The translations under genes were made by a program, and so were the position numbers. 64,000 bases of DNA from Streptomyces sp. YIM 121038 (GTDB taxonomy: Bacteria; Actinomycetota; Actinomycetes; Streptomycetales; Streptomycetaceae): positions 4,402,001-4,466,000 of the forward strand of contig NZ_CP030771.1 of the NCBI RefSeq assembly GCF_006088715.1. Reading direction: 5' to 3'. Shown here in pieces: positions 24,473 to 32,687 of this stretch (position 1 is its first letter; each line of letters starts with the position of its first letter). The notes beneath the pieces are model-generated. The model ran no database searches. It saw nothing but the letters and a program-made list of their open reading frames with translations, and had not been told where the DNA came from.

Positions 24473-25246
24473 GTGAGCCGAGCTGCGGTACAGGTGACCG
24501 ACCTGTGGAAGGCCTTCGGCCCACAAGTGGCCGTGGCCGGGATCGACCTCACCCTCCCGGCAGGAAAGTTCGTCGGCCTCGTCGGCCCGAACGGCGCGGG
24601 CAAGACCACCACCCTCTCCATGGTCACCGGCCTCCTCCGCCCCGACCGGGGCACCGTCGAGGTCGTCGGCCACGACGTGTGGCGGGACCCGGCCGAGGTC
24701 AAGGCCCGCATCGGCGTCCTGCCCGAAGGCCTGCGCCTGTTCGAGCGGCTGTCCGGACGCGAACTCCTCGCGTACACCGGGCGGCTGCGCGGCCTCGCGG
24801 GCCCCGAGGTCGACAAGCGCGCGACCCAGCTCCTGGACGTCCTCGACCTCGCGGGCTCCCAGCACAAGCTCGTCGTCGACTACTCCACCGGCATGCGCAA
24901 GAAGATCGGCCTGGCCGCGGCGCTCCTGCACAACCCCGAAGTGCTCTTCCTCGACGAGCCGTTCGAGGGCGTCGACCCGGTGTCGGCGCAGATCATCCGC
25001 GGCGTCCTGGAGCGGTACACCGCCTCCGGCGCGACCGTCGTCTTCTCCAGCCACGTCATGGAGCTGGTGGAGTCCCTGTGCGACTGGGTCGCCGTCATGG
25101 CGGCGGGCCGCATCCGCGCCCAGGGCCCGCTCGCCGAGGTCCGCGGCGAGGCCCCCTCCCTCCAGCAGGCCTTCCTCGAACTCGTCGGCGCGCACGGCCG
25201 CGACACCGGCACCGACCTCGACTGGCTCGGCGGCGGCGCCCGATGA
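24473..25246 (+). CDS. ABC transporter ATP-binding protein
   Basis: 257 residues from GTG 24473, with AAGGGG 6 bases upstream. Walker A is [10 protein letters not shown] (near 40-49), the signature is YSTGMRKKIGLAAAL (near 140-154), and Walker B is VLFLDEPFEGVD (near 162-173). The H-loop is SSHVMELVESL (near 194). The FEGVD after Walker B and STGMRKK signature are typical of the ABC-2 type exporter group. It is coupled to the permease by ATGA. The transported molecule is unknown. Confidence 0.92.
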   Translation: MSRAAVQVTDLWKAFGPQVAVAGIDLTLPAGKFVGLVGPNGAGKTTTLSMVTGLLRPDRGTVEVVGHDVWRDPAEVKARIGVLPEGLRLFERLSGRELLAYTGRLRGLAGPEVDKRATQLLDVLDLAGSQHKLVVDYSTGMRKKIGLAAALLHNPEVLFLDEPFEGVDPVSAQIIRGVLERYTASGATVVFSSHVMELVESLCDWVAVMAAGRIRAQGPLAEVRGEAPSLQQAFLELVGAHGRDTGTDLDWLGGGAR

Positions 25247-26871
25247 CCGCCACCGCGCCCGGCGCCGCGCCCCTCGCCCCCGTCGAGACCGGCCTGATCC
25301 CCGTCTTCGTACGCCTGAAGCTGTCGCTCCTGCGCAACGGACTGCGCCAGTCCTCCGGCCGCCGCGCCGCCTACGTCGCCTCCGCGGTCCTCGCCCTGCT
25401 CATCACCGCGCTCCAACTCCTCGGCCTGATCCTGCTGCGCGGCGACCCGCACGCCGCCACCGTCTCGATCCTGCTCGTCGCGGTCCTCGCGCTCGGCTGG
25501 GCCGTGCTCCCGCTGTTCTTCCCCAGCGGCGACGAGACCCTCGACCCCACCCGCCTGGTGATGCTGCCGCTGCGCCCGCGGCCCCTGGTGCGGGCGCTGC
25601 TCGTCTCCTCGCTCGTGGGCATCGGGCCGCTGTTCACGCTGTGCCTGGCGCTCGGCGCGGTGATCGCGGTGGCGCGGGGCGGCGCGGCCGTCGCGGTGGC
25701 CGTGGCGGCCGTCCCCCTCGTCCTGCTGCTGTGCGTCGCGCTCGCCCGCGCCGTCGCCGCCGCCAACATCCGCCTGCTCACCAGCCGCAAGGGCCGCGAC
25801 CTCGCCGTCCTCAGCGGCCTCGTCATCGCCGTCGGCGCGCAGCTCGTCAACTTCGGCGTGCAGCGCATCGGCTCCTCCGACGCGGGCCTCGGCGAGCTGG
25901 ACCCGGCGGCGGACGTCGTCAGCTGGATCCCGCCCGCCTCCGCCCTGTCGGCCGTACGGACGGCCGGCGAGGCCCGCTACGGGGTCGCCGCCGCCCAACT
26001 GGCCCTGTCCGTGGTGGCCCTGGTGCTCCTGCTGCGGCTGTGGCAGCGCAGCCTGACCCGCCTGATGACCACGCCCGACGGCTCCACGCTCGCCGCGGCC
26101 GAACCGGACCGCACCCGGCGCGGCGGCGGCCTCGCGGGCCTGCTGCCCTCCGGCCGCACCGGCCCGGTCATGGAGCGCACCCTGCGCTACGTGTGGCGCG
26201 ACCCCAAGACGAAGGCCGCCTGGGTCACCTCGCTCGCCATCGGCCTGATCGTGCCGCTCTTCAACGCCCTCCAGGGCACCGGATCCGTCTACTTCGCCTG
26301 CTTCGCGGCGGGCATGCTCGGCGTCCAGATGTACAACCAGTTCGGCCAGGACACGTCCGCCTTCTGGATGGTGGCGATGACCATCGCCTCGCCCCGCGAC
26401 GCCTACGAGGAACTGCGGGCCCGCGCCCTCGCCCTGCTCCTCGTCACCCTCCCCTACGCCGTCCTCGTGACCGTCCTGACCACGGCCCTCCTCGGCGTCT
26501 GGCACGCCCTGCCCGAGGCCCTCGGGCTCTCCTTCGCGCTGCTCGGCGCCATGCTGGCCACCGGCGCCTGGGCGTCGGCCCGCTTCCCGTACTCCATCCC
26601 GCAGGAGGGCCACAAGAACGTGGCGCCGGGCCAGGCGGGCCTCGCCTGGATCTCCCTCTTCGGCGGCATGCTCGGCGCCGCGGCCCTGTGCGCGCCCGTC
26701 ATCGCCCTCACCATCTGGCTGCACGCCTCGGACCGGGGCTCCTGGTCCTGGCTGCTGCTGCCCGTCGGCGCGGGCTACGGCGCCGCCGTCACCGTCCTCG
26801 GCCTGCGGCTCGCGGCGCCCCGCACGGCCGGGCGCCTTCCGGAGATCCTGACGGCGGTCAGCAAGGGCTGA
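25243..26871 (+). CDS. ABC transporter permease (large ABC-2-like membrane protein)
   Basis: 542 residues from ATG 25243. Hydrophobic helices are seen at about 45-65, 75-95, 125-150, 155-175, 190-210, 250-270, 325-345, 395-425, 430-450, 480-505 and 510-530, so about twelve segments in two halves. The loop VMERTLRYVWRDPKTKAAWV near residue 307 is a marker of this actinobacterial permease group. Together with the ATPase it forms a minimal exporter. The stop at 26871 is followed 18 bases later by a long nested inverted repeat. Confidence 0.88.
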   Translation: MTATAPGAAPLAPVETGLIPVFVRLKLSLLRNGLRQSSGRRAAYVASAVLALLITALQLLGLILLRGDPHAATVSILLVAVLALGWAVLPLFFPSGDETLDPTRLVMLPLRPRPLVRALLVSSLVGIGPLFTLCLALGAVIAVARGGAAVAVAVAAVPLVLLLCVALARAVAAANIRLLTSRKGRDLAVLSGLVIAVGAQLVNFGVQRIGSSDAGLGELDPAADVVSWIPPASALSAVRTAGEARYGVAAAQLALSVVALVLLLRLWQRSLTRLMTTPDGSTLAAAEPDRTRRGGGLAGLLPSGRTGPVMERTLRYVWRDPKTKAAWVTSLAIGLIVPLFNALQGTGSVYFACFAAGMLGVQMYNQFGQDTSAFWMVAMTIASPRDAYEELRARALALLLVTLPYAVLVTVLTTALLGVWHALPEALGLSFALLGAMLATGAWASARFPYSIPQEGHKNVAPGQAGLAWISLFGGMLGAAALCAPVIALTIWLHASDRGSWSWLLLPVGAGYGAAVTVLGLRLAAPRTAGRLPEILTAVSKG

Positions 26872-26889
26872 GCCGAAGGCCCCGGAAAC

Positions 26890-26980
26890 ACAGCAACCCG
26901 CGAGCCTGGTCCTCCTCGCCCCTGGGGGCGGGAGGAGCCGGCCGGACGTACCGGCGGCTCGCGGGTCGGGTGACTGCTGT
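26890..26980. other. Branched inverted-repeat element (terminator or structured RNA)
   Basis: ACAGCA (26890-26895) pairs with TGCTGT (26975-26980). ACCCGCGAGCC (26896-26906) pairs perfectly with GGCTCGCGGGT (26956-26966), leaving an 8-base bulge. Inside are two side hairpins: CTCCT-C-GCCCC with GGGGC-GGG-AGGAG (26912-26937), and GCCGG with CCGGC around ACGTA (26941-26955). This makes a three-way junction. It starts 18 bp after the ABC permease stop, so a terminator is the simplest reading. On the minus strand it would end a short transcript from 27.11 kb. Confidence 0.55.
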
Positions 26981-27035
26981 GGATTGGCCGGCTGCGCGCC
27001 TGTCTCGCGCGCTGGTCCGGCACCGCACTGAGCGT

Positions 27036-27063
27036 GGTGGCGGGCCGCTAGCCCGCAGCCACC
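27036..27063. terminator. Hairpin following the 27.05-27.10 kb minus-strand short ORF
   Basis: GGTGGC-GGGC (27036-27045) pairs with GCCC (27051-27054) and GCCACC (27058-27063), with a three-base bulge and a five-base loop. On the minus strand it overlaps the end of the 12-residue reading frame, whose TAG lies in the loop. This resembles attenuator geometry, or a simple terminator for a short transcript. There is no T-run. Confidence 0.4.
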
Positions 27064-27086
27064 TCTTCCGTCCGGTTTCCATACAT
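27048..27086 (-). CDS. Candidate leader peptide or small-RNA ORF (12 residues)
   Basis: ATG 27086 encodes MYGNRTEEVAAG and stops at TAG. A GTG at 27098 in the same frame would give 16 residues. A strong purine-rich site, GGAGAGGAGG (27107-27098), lies 11 bases upstream of the ATG. A near-consensus promoter lies about 27 bp further upstream. A hairpin begins inside the frame. No homologue is recalled, and coding status is uncertain. Confidence 0.3.
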   Translation of the reverse strand: MYGNRTEEVAAG

Positions 27087-27119
27087 CTGCCGAACCACCT
27101 CCTCTCCGAAGTAACACCC

Positions 27120-27148
27120 ACCCTAGGAACCGGGCCGGGCGCGTTCAA
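27120..27148 (-). promoter_or_regulatory. Near-consensus vegetative promoter on the minus strand
   Basis: TTGAAC (27148-27143), a 17-base spacer, then TAGGGT (27125-27120) fit the HrdB-type consensus well. Transcription would begin near 27113 and run left, through a ribosome-binding-like sequence and two hairpins. No ordinary gene lies on that strand before the 3' end of the convergent ABC permease. The output is therefore a short or non-coding RNA. Confidence 0.5.
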
Positions 27149-27293
27149 CTGTTTTTCCGCGTGCCGGGACTCACAACGATTTGCCTCAACTTCCGGGAAC
27201 CTACTGTGGTCCGCGTCACGTTCGAGTTGAATGATCTGACGTGCATCACACTCAGCTCATGCGGAAGAGAACGCGGCCTGCAGGGGGTTCCAG

Positions 27294-28661
27294 GTGAGTG
27301 CTTCCCGACAGAGCGGGACGACGGACGAACTGGGCCCGGAAGAGCCCGAGCCCGGCGGGGCGGAGCTGCTCGCGGCGCTCCTCGACGGGATGGACGCCGC
27401 CCTGTGCGCCTTCGACGCCGACGGGGTCGTGACGCACTGGAACCGCGAGGCGGAGCGGATCCTCGGCTGGTCCGCCGCGGAGGCCGTCGGGCGGCGCGGT
27501 TTCGCCGGGTGGGCCGTGCGGCCCGCCGACGCCGAGGAGGTCGAGGAGCGGCTCCTCGCCGCCATGCACGCCCCCGGCCGCCAGGTGCACGAGTTCGCGC
27601 TCCTCACCAAGGGCGGCGGCCGCGTCCTCGTGCGCACCCAGTCCGCGGCCGTGCGCGGCGGCGACGGCAAGCCCGCCGGGGTGTACTGCGCCTTCAGCGA
27701 GGTGCACGCGCAGATCGACCTGGAGCGGTCCATCGCCCTCAGCGAGGCCCTGTTCGAGCACGCCTCCTGGGGCGTCGTCCTCGTCGACGCCGACCTCAGG
27801 CCCGCCGTCGTCAACGAACACGCCGCGCGGCTGCTCGGCATCGGCCGCACCGCGCTGCTCGGGCGGCCCCTCGGCGAGGTGCTGCTCCAGGGCGTCGAGG
27901 AGCTGGAGAGCGCTCTCACGCACGTGCTCGCCGAGGGCGCGCCGCCCGCGCCCGCCGAGATGTGGGTGACGGCCCGCGGCGAGGGCGGCGAGGCCGAGCG
28001 CCGGTGCTGGCGCAGCGGCTTCCTGCGGCTCGGCTCGCCCCTGGCCGAGGAGCCGGTGCCGCTGGGCGTCGGCTGGCTCTTCCGGGACGTCACGGACGCC
28101 AAGCGGGCCGAGCAGGACGCCGCGAAGCTGCGCTTCCGCTCGCAGCAGCTGCACCGCTCCGCGCGGGCCGCCGCCGAGTGCGAGGACCCGATGGAGGCCG
28201 CCACCGTCCAGCTCGACTTCGCCCTCGCCGGGTTCGCCGACCACGCCCTGATCGACCTCCTGACCGCCACCGAGCCCGCGGTGCGCCTCGTCCGGGCCGC
28301 GGCGACGCCCGCCGGGTCGCCCGGACCCTGTCTGCCCGCCGACAAGGCCGGCCTTCCGGTGCGCTATCCGGAGGGACATCCGGCGACGCAGGCCGTGGAG
28401 CGGGTGGGGTCCGTGCGCGCCAGCGCGGGGCTCGCGGCGCCCGAGCGGGCCCGCGCGTGGGCCTCGGCCCGCCAGTGGCCCGACTCCTCCGTGCACGCCC
28501 TGTGCGCGGTGCTGCGCAGCCGGGGCCGCACGCTGGGCGTCGTGACGTTCCTGCGGGGCGGCGCGCGCACCCAGTTCGAGCGCGCGGACGCGGCGTACGC
28601 GGAGAGCGTGGCGGCCCGCGTCGCCGCCGCCCTCGACCTCGCGGCGGCCCTGGGGACCTAG
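27294..28661 (+). CDS. PAS/PAS/GAF sensory protein without output domain
   Basis: 455 residues from GTG 27294, with GGGGG 7 bases upstream. First PAS domain near 25-135 (DAALCAFDADGVVTHWNREAERILGWSAAEAVG). Second near 150-275 (GVVLVDADLRPAVVNEHAARLLGIGR), ending in WLFRDVTDAKRAEQD. A GAF-like domain runs near 290-450 (LRSRGRTLGVVTFLRGGART). It ends without a kinase, PP2C phosphatase or helix-turn-helix domain. In Streptomyces many PAS-GAF proteins end in a PP2C (RsbU-like) domain, so this one is either a stand-alone sensor or has lost its effector. The 422-bp spacer upstream contains the minus-strand promoter and RNA structures described separately. Confidence 0.85.
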   Translation: MSASRQSGTTDELGPEEPEPGGAELLAALLDGMDAALCAFDADGVVTHWNREAERILGWSAAEAVGRRGFAGWAVRPADAEEVEERLLAAMHAPGRQVHEFALLTKGGGRVLVRTQSAAVRGGDGKPAGVYCAFSEVHAQIDLERSIALSEALFEHASWGVVLVDADLRPAVVNEHAARLLGIGRTALLGRPLGEVLLQGVEELESALTHVLAEGAPPAPAEMWVTARGEGGEAERRCWRSGFLRLGSPLAEEPVPLGVGWLFRDVTDAKRAEQDAAKLRFRSQQLHRSARAAAECEDPMEAATVQLDFALAGFADHALIDLLTATEPAVRLVRAAATPAGSPGPCLPADKAGLPVRYPEGHPATQAVERVGSVRASAGLAAPERARAWASARQWPDSSVHALCAVLRSRGRTLGVVTFLRGGARTQFERADAAYAESVAARVAAALDLAAALGT

Positions 28662-28703
28662 CCCTGGGGACCCGGGGCCCGCCCGGGGGCGCCCCGGGGC
28701 GGA

Positions 28704-29495
28704 TCAGTGGCGGTAGAAGATCCGGTCGCCGTACTCCTGGAAGACGCGGCCGTTCCAGTCGTGGCCGCCGTCCACGTTCCCCGAGCGGAGCAGCGGCGGC
28801 TGGATCCCGCGCTCCGCGAGCCCCGCGGCCGCCGCGGCCATCATGGCCTGCATCAAGGCGCTCGCGACCATCGTGGAGGCCGGGCCGAAGGGCGCCTCGA
28901 CGGAGTCGAGGGTCAGCTCCGCGTCACCGACGGCGATCTTCGTGTCGAGCACGACGTCGCAGTGGTCCTTCAGGAACGTGCCGGAGGAGTGCCGCGACTT
29001 CGTCCCCTCCGCGTACGCCACCGACGTCACGCCGATGACCTTGAGGCCGAGCGCGCGGGCGTTCACGGCCATCTCGACGGGCAGCGAGTTCCGCCCGGAC
29101 AGGGAGATGATCACGAGGACGTCACCGGGCCGCACCGGGCTGGAGTCGAGGACGGCCCCCGCGAGGCCGTCGACCCGCTCCAGGGCGGAGCCGAGGGTCG
29201 CGGGCATGACGTCCACGCCGACGACGCCCGGTACGGACAGCAGGTTCATCAGGGCGAGCCCGCCCGCGCGGTAGACGACGTCCTGCGCGGCCAGCGAGGA
29301 GTGCCCGGCGCCGAAGGCGAAGAGCCGTCCGTCGGCGGCGACGGCGTCGGCGATGACGTCGGCCGCGGCGGTGATCGCGGCGGCCTCCTCGTCGCGCACC
29401 CGTTCGAGCAGGCCGATCGCGGCGTCCAGGTACCGTCCGGCGAGCCCGGCACCTCCGGGTCCGCCCGCGCCGCCGTCCCGCGTACCGTTGGTCAT
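28704..29495 (-). CDS. SIS-domain sugar isomerase family protein
   Basis: 263 residues from ATG 29495, with GAAGGGG about 8 bases upstream; a longer frame from 29594 lacks support. The SIS fold shows FAFGAGHSSLAAQDVVYRAGGL near 55-75 and the phosphosugar loop IISLSGRNSLPVEMA near 130-145. The length and the YRAGGL motif match the small SIS group related to N-acetylmuramate-6-phosphate etherases and phosphosugar isomerases. A phosphorylated amino sugar is the likely ligand. The gene is divergent from dmdR1 across 179 bp, a linkage remembered from S. coelicolor. Confidence 0.87.
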   Translation of the reverse strand: MTNGTRDGGAGGPGGAGLAGRYLDAAIGLLERVRDEEAAAITAAADVIADAVAADGRLFAFGAGHSSLAAQDVVYRAGGLALMNLLSVPGVVGVDVMPATLGSALERVDGLAGAVLDSSPVRPGDVLVIISLSGRNSLPVEMAVNARALGLKVIGVTSVAYAEGTKSRHSSGTFLKDHCDVVLDTKIAVGDAELTLDSVEAPFGPASTMVASALMQAMMAAAAAGLAERGIQPPLLRSGNVDGGHDWNGRVFQEYGDRIFYRH

Positions 29496-29674
29496 CCGCG
29501 AAACCCCTTCGTCCCGCCGCGTCCCGTCGTGTCGCGGATCACGGTGCGGTCTGAACCAGCGCCCTGTCAACACGGGCTCACAGCGCCTCTTCACCCGGCG
29601 CGGCCCGCTTGTCAGTGGTATGGGTCAGAATTGAGGGCAGGGCCAGCGCACGAGCGAATTCTGAGGGGCAACCC

Positions 29675-30367
29675 ATGTCGGGGCTTATTGACACCACTGA
29701 GATGTACCTGCGCACCATCCTCGAACTGGAGGAGGAGGGTGTCGTCCCCATGCGCGCCCGCATCGCCGAGCGGCTCGACCAGAGCGGCCCGACGGTGAGC
29801 CAGACCGTGGCGCGGATGGAGCGCGACGGCCTGGTGGCCGTCGCGAGCGACCGGCACCTGGAGCTGACCGAGGAGGGCCGCCGTCTGGCCACCCGCGTCA
29901 TGCGCAAGCACCGCCTCGCCGAGTGCCTCCTGGTCGACGTGATCGGCCTGGAGTGGGAGCAGGTGCATGCCGAGGCCTGCCGCTGGGAGCACGTGATGAG
30001 CGAGGCGGTGGAGCGCCGCGTCCTGGAGCTCCTGCGCCACCCCACCGAGTCGCCGTACGGCAATCCGATCCCGGGCCTCGAGGAGCTCGGCGAGAAGGAC
30101 GGCGCCGACCCGTTCCTGGACGAGGGGATGGTCTCCCTCATCGACCTCGACCCGGGCACGGACGGCAAGACGGTCGTGGTGCGCCGCATCGGCGAGCCGA
30201 TCCAGACGGACGCGCAGCTGATGTACACGCTGCGGCGCGCGGGCGTGCAGCCCGGCTCCGTGGTGAGCGTGACGGAGTCGGCGGGCGGCGTGCTCGTCGG
30301 CAGCAGCGGCGAAGCCGCGGAGCTGGCGGCGGACGTGGCCTCGCACGTCTTCGTCGCCAAGCGCTGA
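29675..30367 (+). CDS. dmdR1: Iron-dependent transcriptional repressor, DtxR/IdeR family (DmdR1-like)
   Basis: 230 residues from ATG 29675, with GAGGGG about 7 bases upstream. The N-terminal winged helix is LIDTTEMYLRTILELEEEG (4-22) and RLDQSGPTVSQTVARMERDG. Metal-binding residues Met10, His79, His98, Cys102, Glu105 and His106 are all present (HRLAECLL and VHAEACRWEH). A C-terminal SH3-like domain ends VASHVFVAKR. With Fe2+ it represses siderophore and iron-uptake genes at iron boxes. The best-known Streptomyces homologue, DmdR1, is overlapped by the antiparallel adm gene; a long antisense frame exists here too. No iron box was seen in its own promoter. Confidence 0.95.
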   Translation: MSGLIDTTEMYLRTILELEEEGVVPMRARIAERLDQSGPTVSQTVARMERDGLVAVASDRHLELTEEGRRLATRVMRKHRLAECLLVDVIGLEWEQVHAEACRWEHVMSEAVERRVLELLRHPTESPYGNPIPGLEELGEKDGADPFLDEGMVSLIDLDPGTDGKTVVVRRIGEPIQTDAQLMYTLRRAGVQPGSVVSVTESAGGVLVGSSGEAAELAADVASHVFVAKR

Positions 30368-30606
30368 GACCGGCGCACCGGGCTCCGGCCCGTCCCGGCA
30401 CGAGCGTCAACGACCGTTACCACAGCGGTGGTTGAGGCGGGTCCGGGACGCGCCGGAGTCCAAGATTCAGTGTGCCGAATCGCAGCGCCGGGACGATTTG
30501 CGTGCGACGCTGTCGCGAGAGGCATATGACCTGAGGGCTCTTGACCGCGCCGGTATCTGGACTTGGCCGAGTGGCCGCCGGACCCCGGCCGGAGAGGGGA
30601 CAGACG
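30368..30606. other. Spacer after dmdR1
   Basis: A short hairpin, CGGGC-TCCG-GCCCG (30379-30392), 12 bp after the dmdR1 stop could help termination. The rest is less GC-rich (30460-30560), with a CATATG and a TTGACC but no well-spaced promoter. No reading frame is convincing. Confidence 0.35.
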
Positions 30607-30864
30607 ATGTGCCCGGCTGGTGACCAGGGGTACGCGGGGCGGGGCCCCGGGCACCCCGCGGGCCCGCGCCCCCGTGGCGTGCGGCCCCGTGGCGTGCGGC
30701 TCCCGGACGGCAGAGGGCCCCGGCACCTCGCGGCGCCGGGGCCTGTCCTCCCCTGTGCTGACCCAGAGCCCCGAGCTCTCAGGGTCATCCCCCTCGGACC
30801 GGTCTCCCCGATCGGCCCGCCTCCCGCTGAAGATCTCCCCTCGGCGACGGCGGTCAATCCTTGA
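30607..30864 (+). CDS. Candidate small Pro/Gly/Arg-rich protein, 85 residues, unknown
   Basis: ATG 30607 follows GGAGAGGGG by seven bases, a good ribosome binding site, and third-position GC is high. The peptide starts MCPAGDQGYAGRGPGHPAG and is dominated by Pro, Gly and Arg, with a duplicated PRGVR pair caused by a 15-16 bp direct repeat at 30669-30699. A 9-bp hairpin, GGCCCCGGC to GCCGGGGCC (30716-30743), lies inside the frame, which is more typical of non-coding DNA. No domain is recognised. Confidence 0.35.
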   Translation: MCPAGDQGYAGRGPGHPAGPRPRGVRPRGVRLPDGRGPRHLAAPGPVLPCADPEPRALRVIPLGPVSPIGPPPAEDLPSATAVNP

Positions 30865-30984
30865 GCATGGTCACCCGAACGAGGGGTGTTGGCGGCAATA
30901 CGGCCGCTCTCGAATGATAGTTCGATAGCGTGCCGGGGACGTGAGCGGAGAACCCGAGCGGAACCAAGGGGGGTGCCTGGGACC

Positions 30985-31851
30985 ATGGTGCGGCGCATCG
31001 ACGTGACCGGCGCGGGCGGCGTGAGCCTCGCGGCCTGGGAGTACGCCGACCCACCCAAAGCCGGGGAGGCCGAGCAGCCGCGCGGCGGCGTGCTCTTACT
31101 CCACGGGCTCATGGGCCGCGCCTCGCACTGGGCGGGCACCGCCCGGTGGCTCGCCGAGCGGCACCGCGCGGTCGCCATCGACCAGCGGGGCCACGGCCGC
31201 AGCGAGAAGCCCGCCGACGGCCCCTACACCCGCGAGGCCTACGTCGACGACGCCGAGGCCGCCCTGGAGCAGCTCGCCCTCTCCCCCGCCGTGCTCATCG
31301 GCCATTCCATGGGCGCCCTCACCGCCTGGCAGCTGGCCGCGCGCCGCCCCGACCTCGTCCGGGGCCTGATCATCTGCGACATGCGGGCCTCCGCGCTCGG
31401 GGCGGCCTCGCAGCGGGAGTGGGAGGCCTGGTTCAAGTCCTGGCCGGTGCCGTTCGCGACGCTCGCGGACGTCCGCAAGTGGTTCGGCGAGGACGACCCC
31501 TGGGTGGAGCGGCCCAACCCCTCGCGGGGCGCCTTCTTCGCCGAGGTCATGGCCGAGGGCCCCGACGGCTGGCGGCCCGTCTTCGACCCCGCGCAGATGC
31601 TCAAGTCCCGCGAGACGTGGGTGTACGACGCGCACTGGGAGGAGCTCGTCCAGGTCCGGTGCCCCGCCCTCGTCGTCCGCGGCCTCGACGGCGAGCTGGG
31701 GCGGGCGGAGGCCCAGGAGATGGTGCGGGTGCTGCCGCGCGGGGCCTATGCGGAGGTCGCCGACGCGGGGCACCTCGTGCACTACGACCGCCCCGAGGGC
31801 TGGCGCGAAGCCATCGAGCCCTTCCTCGACCGGGCCCTCACGGAACCCTAG
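30985..31851 (+). CDS. Alpha/beta hydrolase (contains a TTA codon)
   Basis: 288 residues from ATG 30985; an in-frame GTG at 30973 has a poorly spaced site. The oxyanion strand is VLLLHGLMGRASHW (near 35-48), the nucleophile elbow GHSMG (Ser near 107), and the catalytic His lies in DAGHLVHYDRPEGW near 262. The fold is that of esterases, lipases or haloalkane-type hydrolases, and the substrate is not predictable. Codon 38 (31096-31098) is TTA, very rare in Streptomyces and read by the developmental bldA tRNA. Translation is therefore probably restricted to late growth. Upstream 30.87-30.98 kb is A/T-richer, with GATAGTTCGATAG as a possible promoter. Confidence 0.88.
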   Translation: MVRRIDVTGAGGVSLAAWEYADPPKAGEAEQPRGGVLLLHGLMGRASHWAGTARWLAERHRAVAIDQRGHGRSEKPADGPYTREAYVDDAEAALEQLALSPAVLIGHSMGALTAWQLAARRPDLVRGLIICDMRASALGAASQREWEAWFKSWPVPFATLADVRKWFGEDDPWVERPNPSRGAFFAEVMAEGPDGWRPVFDPAQMLKSRETWVYDAHWEELVQVRCPALVVRGLDGELGRAEAQEMVRVLPRGAYAEVADAGHLVHYDRPEGWREAIEPFLDRALTEP

Positions 31852-31898
31852 GCCCGGCCCGGGGCGCCCGCCGGGGCTTCCTGGGCCCCCGCGGAGGG

Positions 31899-32597
31899 TC
31901 AGGGGCAGAGGCGCTGCAAGGTCCAGGCCCTTCCGGCCCGGGTGTAGCGGAGGCGGTCGTGGAGGCGGTTGGTGCGGCCCTGCCAGAACTCGACCGTTTC
32001 GGGGCGGACGCGGAAGCCGCCCCAGTGCGGCGGCGCCGGGACCTGCTCGCCCTCGGGATAGCGCGCGGCCAAGTCCGCGTACGCCGCGTCCAGTTCGGCG
32101 CGCGTGGCGATCACCGAGGACTGCGCGCTGGCCCAGGCTCCCAGCTGGGAGCCGTGCGGACGGCTGCGGAAGTAGCGGACGGTCTCCTCGCGGCCGGTCC
32201 GCTCCGCCACGCCCTCGACGATCACCTGACGCCCCATCGGATGCCAGGGGAAGAGCAGCGACACCCGGGCGTTCTCCGCGATGTCCCGGGCCTTGCGGGA
32301 CTCGTAGTTGGTGAAGAAGACGAAGCCGCGCTCGTCGAAGCCCTTCAGGAGCACCGTGCGCGAGCTCGGCCGCCCCTCGGCGTCGGCCGTGGACACGACC
32401 ATCGCGTTCGGCTCGGCGAGGACGCCGGCCGGGTCCGCCGCCTCCGCGGCCGCCTGCTGGAACCAGCGCTCGAACTGCTTGAACGGATCGCCGGGGAAGT
32501 CGGCCTCCGCGATGCCGTCGGTGCGGTACTGCGCACGCATGGCGGCCAGGTCTACGGCTGCTGCGGACTCGGAGGCGGTGGCGCGGGACTCGGTCAC
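31899..32597 (-). CDS. pdxH: Pyridoxamine/pyridoxine 5'-phosphate oxidase
   Basis: 232 residues from GTG 32597. The family core is present: FMN-contacting [20 protein letters not shown] near 78-97, [16 protein letters not shown] near 142-157, and the C-terminal signature [19 protein letters not shown] near 198-216. It oxidises PNP or PMP to PLP with oxygen, in cofactor salvage. The 3' end converges with the hydrolase gene at 47 bp. A 269-bp spacer separates it from the divergent citrate synthase gene. The first 20 residues are variable, so translation could also start at the internal Met. Confidence 0.95.
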   Translation of the reverse strand: MTESRATASESAAAVDLAAMRAQYRTDGIAEADFPGDPFKQFERWFQQAAAEAADPAGVLAEPNAMVVSTADAEGRPSSRTVLLKGFDERGFVFFTNYESRKARDIAENARVSLLFPWHPMGRQVIVEGVAERTGREETVRYFRSRPHGSQLGAWASAQSSVIATRAELDAAYADLAARYPEGEQVPAPPHWGGFRVRPETVEFWQGRTNRLHDRLRYTRAGRAWTLQRLCP

Positions 32598-32687
32598 GCG
32601 GTCATCTTGCCGTATACGAATGCCGGGGCACGAAGCGGCAGTCGGCGGGCGTACGACCCCCGCGCGCCCCTCCAAGAGGTGATGTGT

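Noticed and set aside
26890..26980. Known riboswitch (TPP, cobalamin, ydaO) or RNase P fragment
   Set aside because: Signature sequences of those RNAs are absent. Only the branched pairing is evident, so no named RNA family is assigned.
27237..27251. A fifth regulon palindrome (CTGACGTGCATCAC)
   Set aside because: The second arm is one base out of register and lacks the final AG, so it does not fit CTGAYG-N3-CRTYAG.
29496..29674. Iron box in the dmdR1/SIS promoter region
   Set aside because: No TTAGGTTAGGCT-like palindrome was found there, so direct DmdR1 autoregulation is not supported.
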